Shown one piece after another: positions 44,281-53,647 of a stretch of DNA of 63,953 nt; position 1 is the stretch's first letter; each line of letters begins with the position of its first letter. The notes beneath the pieces were generated by a model, which made no database searches, was not told the DNA's origin, and saw only the letters and a list, made by a program, of their open reading frames with translations. The stretch is taken from NCBI RefSeq assembly GCF_000337895.1, contig NZ_AOMA01000102.1:2166-66118 (forward strand), read 5' to 3'. The stretch is from Halobiforma nitratireducens JCM 10879. GTDB taxonomy: Archaea > Halobacteriota > Halobacteria > Halobacteriales > Natrialbaceae. The position numbers and the translations under genes were made by a program.

Positions 44281-46554
44281 TCACTCCCGTCCCGGTAGCA
44301 ACCACTCCGCACCGCTTTCTCTCGGCCGGGTGTAGACCACGTACCCGAGGAGACCGAAGCCGCCGAGGATCGTCGTGGTCGCCGTTCCGAGCAGGACGGT
44401 CCCCAGCCGATCACTCGACATCGAAGCGCCGCTGACCTCGGCACCCACTGCAGGTGTTGGCAGCAAGTCGAGTTGCTGTGGTCCGTCGGCGGTTCCGTTT
44501 TCACCGTCTCCGTTCGCCGTCGCGTTCGAACTCGAGTTCGCCACGACTGTATAGGAGTGAGACGCCCGGTCGTCGCCCGTCGAAATCGACAGCGTGTCGT
44601 TGCCGGGTCGGTCCGGGGCGGTGTACTCGAGCGTGACGGTGTCCGTTTCACCGTCGCCGAGTTCGACGGTCCGCTGCTCCAGGAGTGCCGTTTCGTTTGC
44701 GACGGAAATCTCGGAGACGTCGGGTTCTTCGCCGACGTTCGTTGCCGTGACGGTGATCGAAACGGTCTCGCCGGTTTCGACCGACGAGGGAGCCGATACG
44801 TCCTCGATTTCGACGTACGACGCGCCGAACTCCACCCAGGACGGAACCGTATCGACTTCGACCGTCGTGTTCGCCGATACGGTGTAGTCCGACTCGTCTC
44901 GAACCGAGAGATCGATCGTATAGTTACCGACCGAGTCGACCGCGAACGCCACCGACGATCCGGCTGGCCGTTTCGAGTCGACTACACTTCCGTTTTCGTC
45001 GTATAGTTGCCAATCGTACCTCTCGACGCCGATCTCCCCCGATTTGGTATCGTACGATGCAGTGGCGGTAAACGACTCGTAGGCGTTGGTCCGTTCCGGC
45101 GCGTTCAGCTGTAGTTCCGGCAGGTTCACTGGAACCGAGGTCTCGGGATCGTCGGACTTGCCGTTGACACCGGTCACCGTCGCGGCGATGTCGACCGTCT
45201 CGTTGTCGATCTTCGGGCCGGTCACCACGATGTCGATCGATCGGTTCTGGGTCTCGGTCGTTCGCTCGCCACCGACGGTCCAGGAAATCGTCTGGGCCGT
45301 TCCCCGGTTCTCCTCGAGCGTGACGGTCACGTTCTCACCGACCGGAACTGGTTCTTGTTCGACGGCGAGCGATGCGTTGATCCGTTCTTGTAACTCGATC
45401 CGTTTCTGGGTGTCCCGATTGACGGTCATCGATTCGCTCACCGACTCCTCGATGAACCCGTCCGGTGTCTCGATTTCGATGTCGATGTCGCCGACGACTC
45501 CGATTGGCGTTTCCTCTTCGGCAGGAGCGTACCCCTCTTCGCCGGTCGAAACCACGGTACTGGCCGACACACCGTCGTGCTCGTGCGTGTAGGTCACCGT
45601 TGCGTTTTCGACCGGGAGGTCGGATTCCGAACCGACGACGACTATTTCCAGGTCGTTCGGTTCCGGGAGCGTGACCGTCCCGATATCTGCACTGCCGTCG
45701 TCGACAGTGATCGTCTCGATCGCGTAGAGATCGACGCGGCCGTCTGGGTCGAAGTCGCTTTCGCCCGACAGCAGGTCGTCGTTTCGGTAGATGAGACCGT
45801 AGGTCCCTGGTTCCTCGATGGGAAGGGTAAACGACCCATCGTCGGCCGTTTCCGCCGTCGTTATCGCTTCGTCCCCGTCGTAGAGTGCCACTTTGTCGGA
45901 CGCGCTGGCGTCGCCGTCGTGGTGGACGACCGAACCGGTAACCGTCGGCTTCTCGACATCGACGACTGTGCTGGTAGCCGCGCGTTTCTCGTCAGTTTCG
46001 ACTTCGAGAAACACATCCTTGTCGCCGGGGTCGTCGAACGTATACTCGAGGGTCGGTACTGACGTGTTCTCTAGATACGTGCCGTCTTCCTCGTGGATCG
46101 TCCAGTTGTAGCTCTCGATCTCGTCTTCGGGTTCGGAGTCCGAGGCATCGAGCGTAACGGTCGTTCCGACGCCGATCGAATCCGGAGCGTCGACGACTGC
46201 GGTTGGTTCTACTGCTGTCTCGTTCTCGTCGTCTTCGTCGTCTCCATTGTCTCCGTCGTCCCCATCGTCCTCGTCACTTTCGTCGTCATCGTCGTTTCCG
46301 TCCTCACCATCGTCCCCGCCGTCCCCGTCGTCCTCCTCGTCTCCATCGTTTCCGTTGTTCCCGTCGTTGTCTTCGTTTGCGTCGACACCACCGGTAGTCA
46401 ACTGTCCCGATTCCGTTCGTTGCTCGTCGTCACCCGTCACTGCAGCGGGCTCCGCTCCTGCGATTGCCGGTACGGCGGTGACCGCTACGAGGAGAGCGAG
46501 CAGACCGACGACGAGGGCCCACTTCGCCGCCAGTCCTGTGAGCGGACCAGACAT
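44281..46554 (-). CDS. Cell-surface protein with PKD-like domains and C-terminal anchor
   Basis: This 757-residue protein has an N-terminal signal helix (about 12-33). Residues about 58-112 are an Asp/Gly/Asn/Glu-rich spacer encoded by GAC/GAT-rich repeats (46216-46390). The rest is beta-sandwich modules: a PKD-like domain (about 113-205: SIGVGTTVTLDASDSEPED... YNWTIHEEDG), a carboxypeptidase-regulatory-like unit (about 205-290), another PKD-like (near NAYESFTATASYD) and a CARDB-like unit (SSVETGETVSITVTATNVG). Many N-x-S/T sites suggest glycosylation. A final helix (VLLGTATTTILGGFGLLGYV) anchors it. It is probably an adhesin or envelope protein; partner unknown. Confidence 0.85.
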   Translation of the reverse strand: MSGPLTGLAAKWALVVGLLALLVAVTAVPAIAGAEPAAVTGDDEQRTESGQLTTGGVDANEDNDGNNGNDGDEEDDGDGGDDGEDGNDDDDESDEDDGDDGDNGDDEDDENETAVEPTAVVDAPDSIGVGTTVTLDASDSEPEDEIESYNWTIHEEDGTYLENTSVPTLEYTFDDPGDKDVFLEVETDEKRAATSTVVDVEKPTVTGSVVHHDGDASASDKVALYDGDEAITTAETADDGSFTLPIEEPGTYGLIYRNDDLLSGESDFDPDGRVDLYAIETITVDDGSADIGTVTLPEPNDLEIVVVGSESDLPVENATVTYTHEHDGVSASTVVSTGEEGYAPAEEETPIGVVGDIDIEIETPDGFIEESVSESMTVNRDTQKRIELQERINASLAVEQEPVPVGENVTVTLEENRGTAQTISWTVGGERTTETQNRSIDIVVTGPKIDNETVDIAATVTGVNGKSDDPETSVPVNLPELQLNAPERTNAYESFTATASYDTKSGEIGVERYDWQLYDENGSVVDSKRPAGSSVAFAVDSVGNYTIDLSVRDESDYTVSANTTVEVDTVPSWVEFGASYVEIEDVSAPSSVETGETVSITVTATNVGEEPDVSEISVANETALLEQRTVELGDGETDTVTLEYTAPDRPGNDTLSISTGDDRASHSYTVVANSSSNATANGDGENGTADGPQQLDLLPTPAVGAEVSGASMSSDRLGTVLLGTATTTILGGFGLLGYVVYTRPRESGAEWLLPGRE

Positions 46555-46656
46555 TCAGCACACAGTACACTTCGACGATGAAGAAAACTTTCGCTGTCGT
46601 ATCGCTTCTGCGGACCACTCATGTTACCACTGCACATTACCACTTCGAAAGTCAGC

Positions 46657-46665
46657 GAATATATG
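46657..46665 (+). promoter_or_regulatory. TATA box of lipoprotein gene
   Basis: The sequence gaatatatg is centred about 28 nt before ATG 46689. Confidence 0.5.
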
Positions 46666-46688
46666 TGTTGGCGAGTTACCATTGGTGT

Positions 46689-47570
46689 ATGGAAAATCGA
46701 GACGCCTGGAACAGACGGCGTTTCGTCGTTGCCGCCCCGTTGCTTACGATCGGTGTGAGTGGCTGCATGCGCTTCGCCGCGGACGAGTCCGCTACCCAGC
46801 CGGAATCCGATCCATCGATCGAGACGGTCACGGCTCCCTCCAGTGTCCGCCTCGAGACAGACGCCGAAATCGGCGTCGACGTCGCCAACGACGCCTCCGT
46901 GAGACGAGACGTGACGGTTACGGTCGATCTCGAGAACCACGCCGAATACAGCGAGCAGGCCACTCTCGAGCCCGAATCCGAGACGACTGTCGACGTCTCC
47001 GTCCCGGCGGCCGAAACGGGACGCCATCGACTCAGCGTCGACGTCAGGGAGGCTGGTGAGGACGACGACGTGCTCGACGAGTGGGACGAGACGCTTACGG
47101 TCACTGGTCGATTGCTGACCCTCGAATGGGGGGAAACGTTCGTCCCGGCCGAACACGCCGGGGTCTCGGAGGACACTCGGGACCTCGCGTTCGCCTGCTT
47201 CGAACTCCGGTTACGGGAGGGAGACGAAGTCTTCGCGACGTACGCGGTCGACTCGGAGCCCGACGTCGAGTTTCTCGCAGGGGCCTATCCGAGTCAGTTG
47301 CTCGAGGACGATCGGCTCGAGGAGTTCGACGGAGAGCGGGGCCGGTGGCTCGGCACCGACGAACAGCGGACCGAACTGGTTCTGATCGACCACGAGGCGG
47401 TCGATCGGGCCGACACCCTCGAACTGCACGGCTACTCGTTACTCGAGGCGGAAACGACCGTCGAGGCACGGACGGATGGGGAAACCACCGACACGGCCGG
47501 GGTCCCGACGCGAGGGGACGGTGAGTCGGTGATCGAAATCGACCTCGAGTCGTCCGTCGACGGCTCGTGA
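46689..47570 (+). CDS. Tat lipoprotein with CARDB-like domain
   Basis: This 293-residue protein has a Tat motif (NRRRFVVAAP) and a lipobox (IGVSGC, Cys26). A CARDB-like beta domain spans about 40-140 (VTAPSSVRLETDAEIGVDVAN... TVTVDLENHAEYSEQATL). A second beta-rich part follows (LEWGETFVPAEHAGVSEDTR), with no catalytic motif seen. It is anchored outside the membrane. It is divergent from the PKD surface protein across 134 nt, so the two might be expressed together. Function unknown. Confidence 0.8.
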   Translation: MENRDAWNRRRFVVAAPLLTIGVSGCMRFAADESATQPESDPSIETVTAPSSVRLETDAEIGVDVANDASVRRDVTVTVDLENHAEYSEQATLEPESETTVDVSVPAAETGRHRLSVDVREAGEDDDVLDEWDETLTVTGRLLTLEWGETFVPAEHAGVSEDTRDLAFACFELRLREGDEVFATYAVDSEPDVEFLAGAYPSQLLEDDRLEEFDGERGRWLGTDEQRTELVLIDHEAVDRADTLELHGYSLLEAETTVEARTDGETTDTAGVPTRGDGESVIEIDLESSVDGS

Positions 47571-47651
47571 CGGGCTCTAGCGAACCGCCGTGTCGCCGTC
47601 CGCGACGAAGGTCGGATCGGACACGGACCACGGCTCGTTCTCGAGTCGCTG

Positions 47652-48326
47652 TTACTCCTCTCGCTCGGCCAGCAGCGTCCGTACCTCGCGTTCGACGATC
47701 TCGGGGTCTTTGAGGTGCTCGAACGCCAGGAATCCCAGGCTCCGGTTGGTGCCGGCGGTCAACAGTCGAATCGTTCCGACGTCGAGCCAGGCCTGGTACC
47801 GGCTCTGGGTGAATTCGTGTCCTCTGAGCTTGCTGATCGGAATCTTCCGGACCGTTCGCTTGTACGCGAGGTTGTATCGCCGGACGAGCGCGTCCTCTCG
47901 AATCTCGTAGGTGGTCCGGGCCAGGACGACGAGCCGTATCCCGTACCTGATAACTGTCACCGTGACGAGGACGGCGACTGCGTACAGCACGATTTCGGCG
48001 AGTACGGGATCACCGAACAGTTCGGGTTGGAGGAGGGGAACCGCCAGTGCGGCCGAGCCGACGACGAGGACGCTCGCCAACATGACGACCACTGGCCGCA
48101 GCATCGGCGTCGTCTCGTATCGCAGGTCGCCCGAGACGGGAGGTCGCCGGTCCGACGGGTCGTCGCCGAACGCGACGGTGACCGGTTTCTCGTTCGTCTC
48201 GTCTTCGGCCTGCTCGTCGCGTTCATCGTCGTTGGCGGTGGTACTTTCCCCGCCGCTACCGGAAGCGGAGCCGGAGCCCTCGGAGTCCTCGGAGTCGATC
48301 TCCGGAACTGCCTCCCGTTCGGTCAT
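47652..48326 (-). CDS. Membrane protein with bacterial PH domain (YdbS-like)
   Basis: In this 224-residue protein, residues 1-70 are acidic and disordered. Two membrane helices lie at about 75-98 and 106-128. The C-terminal domain (about 135-220) has the bacterial PH-domain pattern, with TTYEIREDALVRRYNLAYKR followed by VRKIPISKLRGHEF and DVGTIRLLTAG. Its start overlaps the stop of the upstream YIP1 gene (ATGA at 48323-48326), so the two are translated together. Function unknown; a role in membrane organisation is only a guess. Confidence 0.82.
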   Translation of the reverse strand: MTEREAVPEIDSEDSEGSGSASGSGGESTTANDDERDEQAEDETNEKPVTVAFGDDPSDRRPPVSGDLRYETTPMLRPVVVMLASVLVVGSAALAVPLLQPELFGDPVLAEIVLYAVAVLVTVTVIRYGIRLVVLARTTYEIREDALVRRYNLAYKRTVRKIPISKLRGHEFTQSRYQAWLDVGTIRLLTAGTNRSLGFLAFEHLKDPEIVEREVRTLLAEREE

Positions 48327-49126
48327 AGCGCCCCCATCGTCAGGTAGATCGTTCCGAGAACGTACAGCGCCGGCGAGAGGAGAACGAACCCCGTCGCGAC
48401 CAGTGCCTCGAACCGCGTCGCGTCGTGGACGGTGCGTGCCCCGACGTACAGGACGTACAGGAAGTAGACCGCCGAGAGCAACAGCACCGTGAGGACGGCT
48501 TGCTCGAGGGTCGTCATGGCGGCCAGTTCCGGACGGCTCGCCTCGACGGGTGGGACGAGATCAGCGCCGACCAGGTCGATGAAAAACTGGATGAACGACG
48601 TCTGGAGCCAGAGGAGAAACTCCTCGGCGACGGCCAGCCCGGACTCGGTCGAGAGATAGACGACGGTCGAAAACATCACCGCCAGATAGATTCCGCTCGA
48701 GTAACTCACCGCGTGCAGTGACCGGATCGCCCCCTTCGAACTCCGGGTGAGGATCAGCCCGACGTGAAACGTACCGAACGTGAGGATCGTCGCGAGTAGC
48801 AGGAACGCACTGTTCGTGACCAGCGCACTCGAGAACTGCCAGACCGTGTGGGGATCGACGCCGAGCGGGGACAGGACGCTGGTGACGACGTGTGGCGTCG
48901 CTGCACCGTCACGGATGCCGAACCCGGCGAGAGTCAACGGGAGCGCGTACAACAGCAGGTTCACGAAGTAAAACCCCAGGAGCCGGACCGCGCTCGTGAG
49001 GGCATCCAGCGTGTTTGCGGCTTCCTGATCGGGGTCGAGGTTCACGAACGAGGAGGGACGGAACACGACGTTTACCGGCCAGCGAACTATCTGCTTTCCT
49101 GTCATTATCCCCTGGTTCAAAGTCAT
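48323..49126 (-). CDS. YIP1-family membrane protein
   Basis: This 267-residue protein (or 260 if Met8 is used) has the opening QIVRWPVNVVFRPSSFVNLD, typical of haloarchaeal YIP1-like proteins. Five to six membrane helices occur: about 48-72, 95-120, 140-160, 170-190, 207-226 and 240-262. It overlaps the PH-domain gene by 4 nt. It is the second YIP1-type protein in the window and is only distantly like the one at 29602-30324. Function unknown. Confidence 0.8.
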   Translation of the reverse strand: MTLNQGIMTGKQIVRWPVNVVFRPSSFVNLDPDQEAANTLDALTSAVRLLGFYFVNLLLYALPLTLAGFGIRDGAATPHVVTSVLSPLGVDPHTVWQFSSALVTNSAFLLLATILTFGTFHVGLILTRSSKGAIRSLHAVSYSSGIYLAVMFSTVVYLSTESGLAVAEEFLLWLQTSFIQFFIDLVGADLVPPVEASRPELAAMTTLEQAVLTVLLLSAVYFLYVLYVGARTVHDATRFEALVATGFVLLSPALYVLGTIYLTMGAL

Positions 49127-49223
49127 CGGTAATATGCTTTCTCATCAACTATTCCCGCACGGACCGGGGTTGGGCCGTCACCGAATCGCCGCTACACAGG
49201 CTGTTTCCACTCGAGCGATTTCG

Positions 49224-49706
49224 CTACAGTTCCAACGTATAGACCACTTCGTCTCGTTTTTCGCCGCCGATTTCGACGTCCCCTTCGCCGGTCTTCTCGA
49301 ACCCGAGCCCCTCGTAGAACGCGCGGCCACCCTCGTTCGAGGCGAAGTCGATCGCTCGCATTCGGTTCATGTTGAAGTCCTCGAGGTCGTCGCGGAGCCG
49401 TTCGTGCAACGCCGTGCCGACGCCGTCGCGCTGGTGGTCGGGATGGACGTACATCCGGAGCACGTCGCCTTCGTCCCCGTGGACGACGCCGTGAGTGAAG
49501 CCGACGATCCCGTCGTCAGTTTCGGCGACGAGCAGCGCCGTTCCGGCCGCCGAGAGGGCCCGCTCGAGTACGTCCTCGCCGTACCAGTCGTCGATCGTCT
49601 CGTCGACGGTGTCGTCGTCGAGTTCCTCGTAGGTGTCGTGCCAGGTGTCGCGGGCGACTTCCCGGATCGCCTCGCGATCGTCGACGGTAGCGGGTCGAAT
49701 CTCCAT
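49224..49706 (-). CDS. GNAT-family N-acetyltransferase
   Basis: This 160-residue protein has the full GNAT fold: N-terminal MEIRPATVDDREAIREVA, motif A with the acetyl-CoA-binding loop VHPDHQRDGVGTALHERL, and motif B (NEGGRAFYEGLGFEKTGEG). It transfers an acetyl group to an amine, perhaps a protein N-terminus, polyamine or antibiotic; the substrate is not predictable. It appears monocistronic. Confidence 0.9.
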   Translation of the reverse strand: MEIRPATVDDREAIREVARDTWHDTYEELDDDTVDETIDDWYGEDVLERALSAAGTALLVAETDDGIVGFTHGVVHGDEGDVLRMYVHPDHQRDGVGTALHERLRDDLEDFNMNRMRAIDFASNEGGRAFYEGLGFEKTGEGDVEIGGEKRDEVVYTLEL

Positions 49707-50058
49707 AGTCGTTCTACGGTAGCAACGACCAAAATTGTACGCGCAACTCGAGTTGCTCCGTTACGATCCCGTCCGTTCTGACTCGAACTCGCGGTCCCGA
49801 AAGGAGATACGCGATCACGCTGGCTGCTTGCAGTTCGAACTGGTCCGCGTCGACGGGTCCGCCGGTGCCGAGCGACGACTCGAGTTCGTGGCCTCACTCG
49901 CAGAGGCACGACTGGGTGTATTCTTTTCCTCTTTCTCTTCTTCTTCCACTTTTCCTCTCCGTCCCGGCGCGGAACCTGGGACGGATACCCGCGAAACGAG
50001 AACGATACCGAACACGTGCCGCAGTATCGTTTTGGGCCGGTACTGCGGAACGTCGATC
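49707..50058. other. 352-bp gap with pyrimidine tract and operator-like repeat
   Basis: No gene is recognised. A pyrimidine-rich tract (about 49919-49958, ttcttttcctctttctc-like) lies in the middle. A perfect inverted repeat (50019-50048) lies at its right end, just before the GTG start of the small lipoprotein gene. Frames that cross the gap are Arg/Ser-rich. Confidence 0.45.
50019..50048. promoter_or_regulatory. Perfect inverted repeat before lipoprotein start
   Basis: Arms ccgcagta (50019-50026) and tactgcgg (50041-50048) are separated by 14 nt, ending 10 nt before GTG 50059. It could be an operator covering the transcription start, or an mRNA hairpin. Confidence 0.4.
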
Positions 50059-50475
50059 GTGAACAGGCGAACGGTCCTCGGTGCGGTCGCCGTGTCGATC
50101 GGCGTCGCCGGTTGTCTCGGCGACGACGGAGGCGAGGCGTCCGAATCGCCGGACGAAAACGAAAACGAGGACGAAAACGAGTGCTCCCCGACGGGGATGC
50201 TCGAGGTGTACATCGCCGGGACCGTCCCGGACGAGCACGAGGTCCGCGACGCCGACGACGACGCATTCGCGAACTCGTGTGTCCTCTCGCGTGCGCTCCG
50301 GAACGCGTCGCGAAACGCGACGGACGAAACCGATCCGGACACCCGGCTGTTTCACACCTCAGGGGAGTATCTCCTCGCACACCCGGCCATCGACGACGAG
50401 CTCGGTGTCGGCGACACGTACATTGCCTACGAGGATCGGACGTATCTGGTCCGGTACGACGTTAGCGAGTGCTAG
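50059..50475 (+). CDS. Small Tat lipoprotein, unknown function
   Basis: This 138-residue protein uses a GTG start. It opens with [18 protein letters not shown], a twin-Arg signal ending in a lipobox Cys, then an acidic Asn/Glu/Asp linker. The outer part ([20 protein letters not shown]... [16 protein letters not shown] ... [17 protein letters not shown]) has three Cys, including one at the C-terminus. The starting GTG was chosen because it alone places the signal at the N-terminus. The stop overlaps the uvrC stop by 4 nt (tail to tail). No family is recognised. Confidence 0.72.
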   Translation: MNRRTVLGAVAVSIGVAGCLGDDGGEASESPDENENEDENECSPTGMLEVYIAGTVPDEHEVRDADDDAFANSCVLSRALRNASRNATDETDPDTRLFHTSGEYLLAHPAIDDELGVGDTYIAYEDRTYLVRYDVSEC

Positions 50476-52247
50476 AGTCGCGACTTGATCGTCTCTGCGG
50501 TCTTCCGGCCGACGCCGGGGACGCTCCGCAGGTCTTCGAGGCTCGCCGCGCGGACGTTCTCGACGCTGCCGAACCGTCCGAGTAGTCGCTTGCGCGTCTC
50601 CGGGCCGACGCCAGGGACCTCGTCGAGTACCGTCGTCACGTCGTCGCGGATCGTCTGGTGGTACTGTACGGCAAAGCGGTGTGCTTCGTCGCGGACCCGC
50701 TGGAGCAGGTGCAGGTGGGGTGCGTCGCTGGGCCACGTGTAGTCCCGATCCGGCGTCACGACGCGTTCTTCCGCTTTCGCCAGGGCGATGGCGGGGACGT
50801 CCCATCCGACTTCCGCGAGCGCGGCGCGGGCGGCCTCGAGTTGTCCCTCGCCGCCGTCGATCAACAGCAGGTCCGGGTCCGGCCGGTCGTCACGCCCCTC
50901 GACGGCTCGCCGGGCGCGCCACTCGAGCAACGCCGTCATGTTCGCGTAGTCGTCGTTCTCGTCGGCGAGTTTCTTCCGTCGGTAGTCGGCTTTCTCGGCG
51001 CTGCCGTCGACGAAAGTGACGTCGCTGCCGACCGCCGACTTCCCCTGGGCGTGGCTCACGTCGAAGCCCTCGATGCGCTCGACCCGTCGGACCTCGAGGT
51101 CAAGCGCGTCGGCCAGCATCGCACACTCGTCACGGCCGCCGACGTTTCGCCGGGCGTTCTTCAGCGCGAGATCGACGAGTTTGGCCTCCCGACCAGCGCC
51201 GGGAACGCGCACCGAGACGCCTTCGGCTTCGAGCCAGGCCGTGACTTCCCCGTCGCCGTGGCGTTCGGGGAGCAACAGGGCGTCGGGCAGTTCGCGCTCG
51301 GCGTAGTACTGGACGACAAACGCCGAGAGGACGGCGGGCACGCCGCCCGCTCGGGCGTCGATGTCCGACGGCACGTCGGTTCCGCCGGCGGCCGGTGCCT
51401 CGAGCGTGTGTCGTTCTCGGTCGACGAGTTTGCCGTCCTCCGCCCGCAGCCGAGCGACGGTCGCATCTTCGCCTTCGATGGCGACACCGAGCACGTCGAC
51501 GGCCCGTTCGTCGCCGACGGACTGGACGGCTTCCCCGCCCTCGCCGTGGAACGCCTCGACGGTCTCGAGGCGATCCCGTCGGTTGGCCGCGCGCTCGAAG
51601 TGCTGTTCCTGGGCCGCGGCCTCCATCTCCCGGCGCAGCGGGTCCGCGAGGACGCCGGTCTCGCCCTCGAGGAATCGTTCGACAGCGGTCACGTCGTCGC
51701 CGTAGCTCTCATGGCCGATCTCGTCGGTACAGGGTGCTGTACAGAGCCCCATCTCGTAGTCGAGACACGGTCGGTCGCGGTTCCGGTACTTGTGGTCGGA
51801 ACAACCCCGGACGCCGTAGGTCTCTCTGAGTGCTTTGACGACAGTCTCGACCTGGCTCTTGTTCGTGTAGGGGCCGAAGACGGTCGCCGATTCGTCCGGA
51901 TCGCGCGTGATCTCGATCCGTGGTGCGGCGTGGTCCGTCACCTGGACCATCGGATACGATTTGTCGTCTTTGAGCCGGACGTTGTACCGGGGCTGGTGGC
52001 GTTTGATCAGGTTCGCCTCGAGCAACAGGGCCTGGGTCTCGGTGTCGGTGACGGCGATCTCGATCTCGTCGGCCCGGTCGACCATTCGCCGAATTCGCGC
52101 GCTGCGAGGGTCGGCGTAGGACCGAACGCGGTCCCGGAGGTCGACGGCCTTCCCGACGTACAGCGTCGTCCCGTCGGCTCGAAACTGGTAGACGCCGGGC
52201 TCGTGAGGGAGTGAGCCGGCGCGTTCGCGAACCGCCTCGGCGTTCAT
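50472..52247 (-). CDS. uvrC: UvrABC excinuclease subunit C
   Basis: This 591-residue protein has an N-terminal GIY-YIG nuclease ([12 protein letters not shown]... [14 protein letters not shown]) for the 3' incision, a Cys-containing segment ([21 protein letters not shown]), a UVR-like region, an RNase-H-like endonuclease for the 5' incision ([33 protein letters not shown]) and tandem helix-hairpin-helix motifs at the end ([29 protein letters not shown]). It makes both cuts in nucleotide excision repair. It overlaps the lipoprotein stop by 4 nt. Confidence 0.97.
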   Translation of the reverse strand: MNAEAVRERAGSLPHEPGVYQFRADGTTLYVGKAVDLRDRVRSYADPRSARIRRMVDRADEIEIAVTDTETQALLLEANLIKRHQPRYNVRLKDDKSYPMVQVTDHAAPRIEITRDPDESATVFGPYTNKSQVETVVKALRETYGVRGCSDHKYRNRDRPCLDYEMGLCTAPCTDEIGHESYGDDVTAVERFLEGETGVLADPLRREMEAAAQEQHFERAANRRDRLETVEAFHGEGGEAVQSVGDERAVDVLGVAIEGEDATVARLRAEDGKLVDRERHTLEAPAAGGTDVPSDIDARAGGVPAVLSAFVVQYYAERELPDALLLPERHGDGEVTAWLEAEGVSVRVPGAGREAKLVDLALKNARRNVGGRDECAMLADALDLEVRRVERIEGFDVSHAQGKSAVGSDVTFVDGSAEKADYRRKKLADENDDYANMTALLEWRARRAVEGRDDRPDPDLLLIDGGEGQLEAARAALAEVGWDVPAIALAKAEERVVTPDRDYTWPSDAPHLHLLQRVRDEAHRFAVQYHQTIRDDVTTVLDEVPGVGPETRKRLLGRFGSVENVRAASLEDLRSVPGVGRKTAETIKSRL

Positions 52248-52347
52248 CGGCGGCCCTAGGGAACCGGAGGGTTTCAGGTTGACTCATCGCGGCCGTCGCG
52301 CAAACGGACGCGGTACTTTCTCGGTGCTCGATCCCCCATCGACGAGC

Positions 52348-52629
52348 ATGACCGCCTCGAGCGAGACGGACGAGACGGTGCGGTGTTGGTTGGTCGAACG
52401 CGACTACGACGACAAGGGTCTGGTAACCCTCGCCTACGCGACGAGCGACGGCGACCGCGTCTACCGCCGCGAGCTCGCAGCAGGCGCGGCGACCCGGTCC
52501 AGGGTAACTGCGGCGAAAGACGTCGATCCGGCACAGCTCGAGCCCGTCGAGGATGCCGACACTCGGGACCGATACGCGACGGAGGTCGACCGTACTGCCG
52601 ATCAGTACGAGCCCGACGAGCCGATCTGA
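52348..52629 (+). CDS. Small acidic haloarchaeal protein, unknown
   Basis: This 93-residue protein starts MTASSETDETVRCWLVERDY. A beta-rich core (GLVTLAYATSDGDRVYRREL) precedes a helical acidic C-terminus (DTRDRYATEVDRTADQYEPD). It appears cytosolic. It lies divergently from uvrC and 88 nt before the ABC transporter operon. It has normal haloarchaeal codon use, so it is probably real. I do not recognise a family. Confidence 0.65.
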   Translation: MTASSETDETVRCWLVERDYDDKGLVTLAYATSDGDRVYRRELAAGAATRSRVTAAKDVDPAQLEPVEDADTRDRYATEVDRTADQYEPDEPI

Positions 52630-52717
52630 CCCCACGTCCCATCTTTCTCTGTGGGTGGGAGTGCAGTTTCCGACGGGAGTGACAACCCTTATCGGCGGAC
52701 GCCGTGACCACCCGGAC

Positions 52718-53647
52718 ATGCCCGCCATCGAAGTCGACGGTCTGACCAAGTGGTTCGGTGGGACGCTCGCGCTCTCGGAACTCTCCTTCGAGGTGCGAGA
52801 CGGCGAAGTGTTCGGCTTTCTCGGCCCGAACGGTGCCGGTAAGTCGACGACGATCAACGTCCTTCTCGATTTCGTCCGTCCGACTGCTGGCAGCGCCGCC
52901 GTCCTGGGGTTCGACGCCCAAGAACACAGCCGCGAGATCCGGGCCCGGACCGGCGTGCTCCCCGAAGGCTATCGCGTCTACGAGCGACTCACCGGCCGCA
53001 AACATCTCGAGTTTGCGATCGAGTCGAAAGGCGTCGACGACGACCCCCAGGCGCTGCTCGAGCGGGTCGGTATTGCCGACGCGGCCGACCGGAAAGCCGG
53101 CGGCTACTCGAAAGGGATGGCCCAGCGACTCATGCTCGCGATGGCGCTCGTGGGCGACCCCGACCTGCTAATACTCGACGAGCCCTCCACCGGACTCGAT
53201 CCCAACGGTGCCCGCGAGATGCGCGAGATCGTCCGCGCGGAGAACGAGCGGGGCGCGACCGTCTTCTTCTCGAGTCACAGCATGGAGCAAGTCGAGGCGG
53301 TCTGTGACCGCGTCGGCATCCTCCGGGCGGGCGAGATGGTCGCCGTCGACTCCGTCGAAGGACTACGTGACTCCCTCGAAGACGGCACGACGCTTCGCGT
53401 GACCGTCGATCGGATCGACGACGACGCGCTCGCGGCGGTCCGGGCCCTCGAGGCCGTCTCGAGTGTGAAAATCGGCGGAAGCGACGCGGAGCCGACGCTG
53501 GTCGTCGGCGTCGACGGCTCGAAAACCGCGGTGCTGGGCGCACTCGAGGACCACGGTATCGAGGTCCGGGACTTCTCGACCCAGGAGGCGTCCCTCGAGG
53601 ACGTGTTCCAGTCGTACACGACGGGCTCGGAGGTGGAGGCACGATGA
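52718..53647 (+). CDS. ABC transporter ATP-binding protein
   Basis: This 309-residue protein has Walker A GPNGAGKST (36-44), the signature region YSKGMAQRL, Walker B DLLILDEPSTGLDP, and the H-loop FFSSHSMEQVE. A C-terminal extension of about 85 residues is typical of ATPases paired with ABC-2 exporters (NosF/NatA/CcmA type). It overlaps the permease gene by 4 nt (ATGA at 53644-53647), which fixes the operon. ATG 52718 gives the usual opening MPAIEVDGLTKWFGG. The substrate is unknown. Confidence 0.93.
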   Translation: MPAIEVDGLTKWFGGTLALSELSFEVRDGEVFGFLGPNGAGKSTTINVLLDFVRPTAGSAAVLGFDAQEHSREIRARTGVLPEGYRVYERLTGRKHLEFAIESKGVDDDPQALLERVGIADAADRKAGGYSKGMAQRLMLAMALVGDPDLLILDEPSTGLDPNGAREMREIVRAENERGATVFFSSHSMEQVEAVCDRVGILRAGEMVAVDSVEGLRDSLEDGTTLRVTVDRIDDDALAAVRALEAVSSVKIGGSDAEPTLVVGVDGSKTAVLGALEDHGIEVRDFSTQEASLEDVFQSYTTGSEVEAR

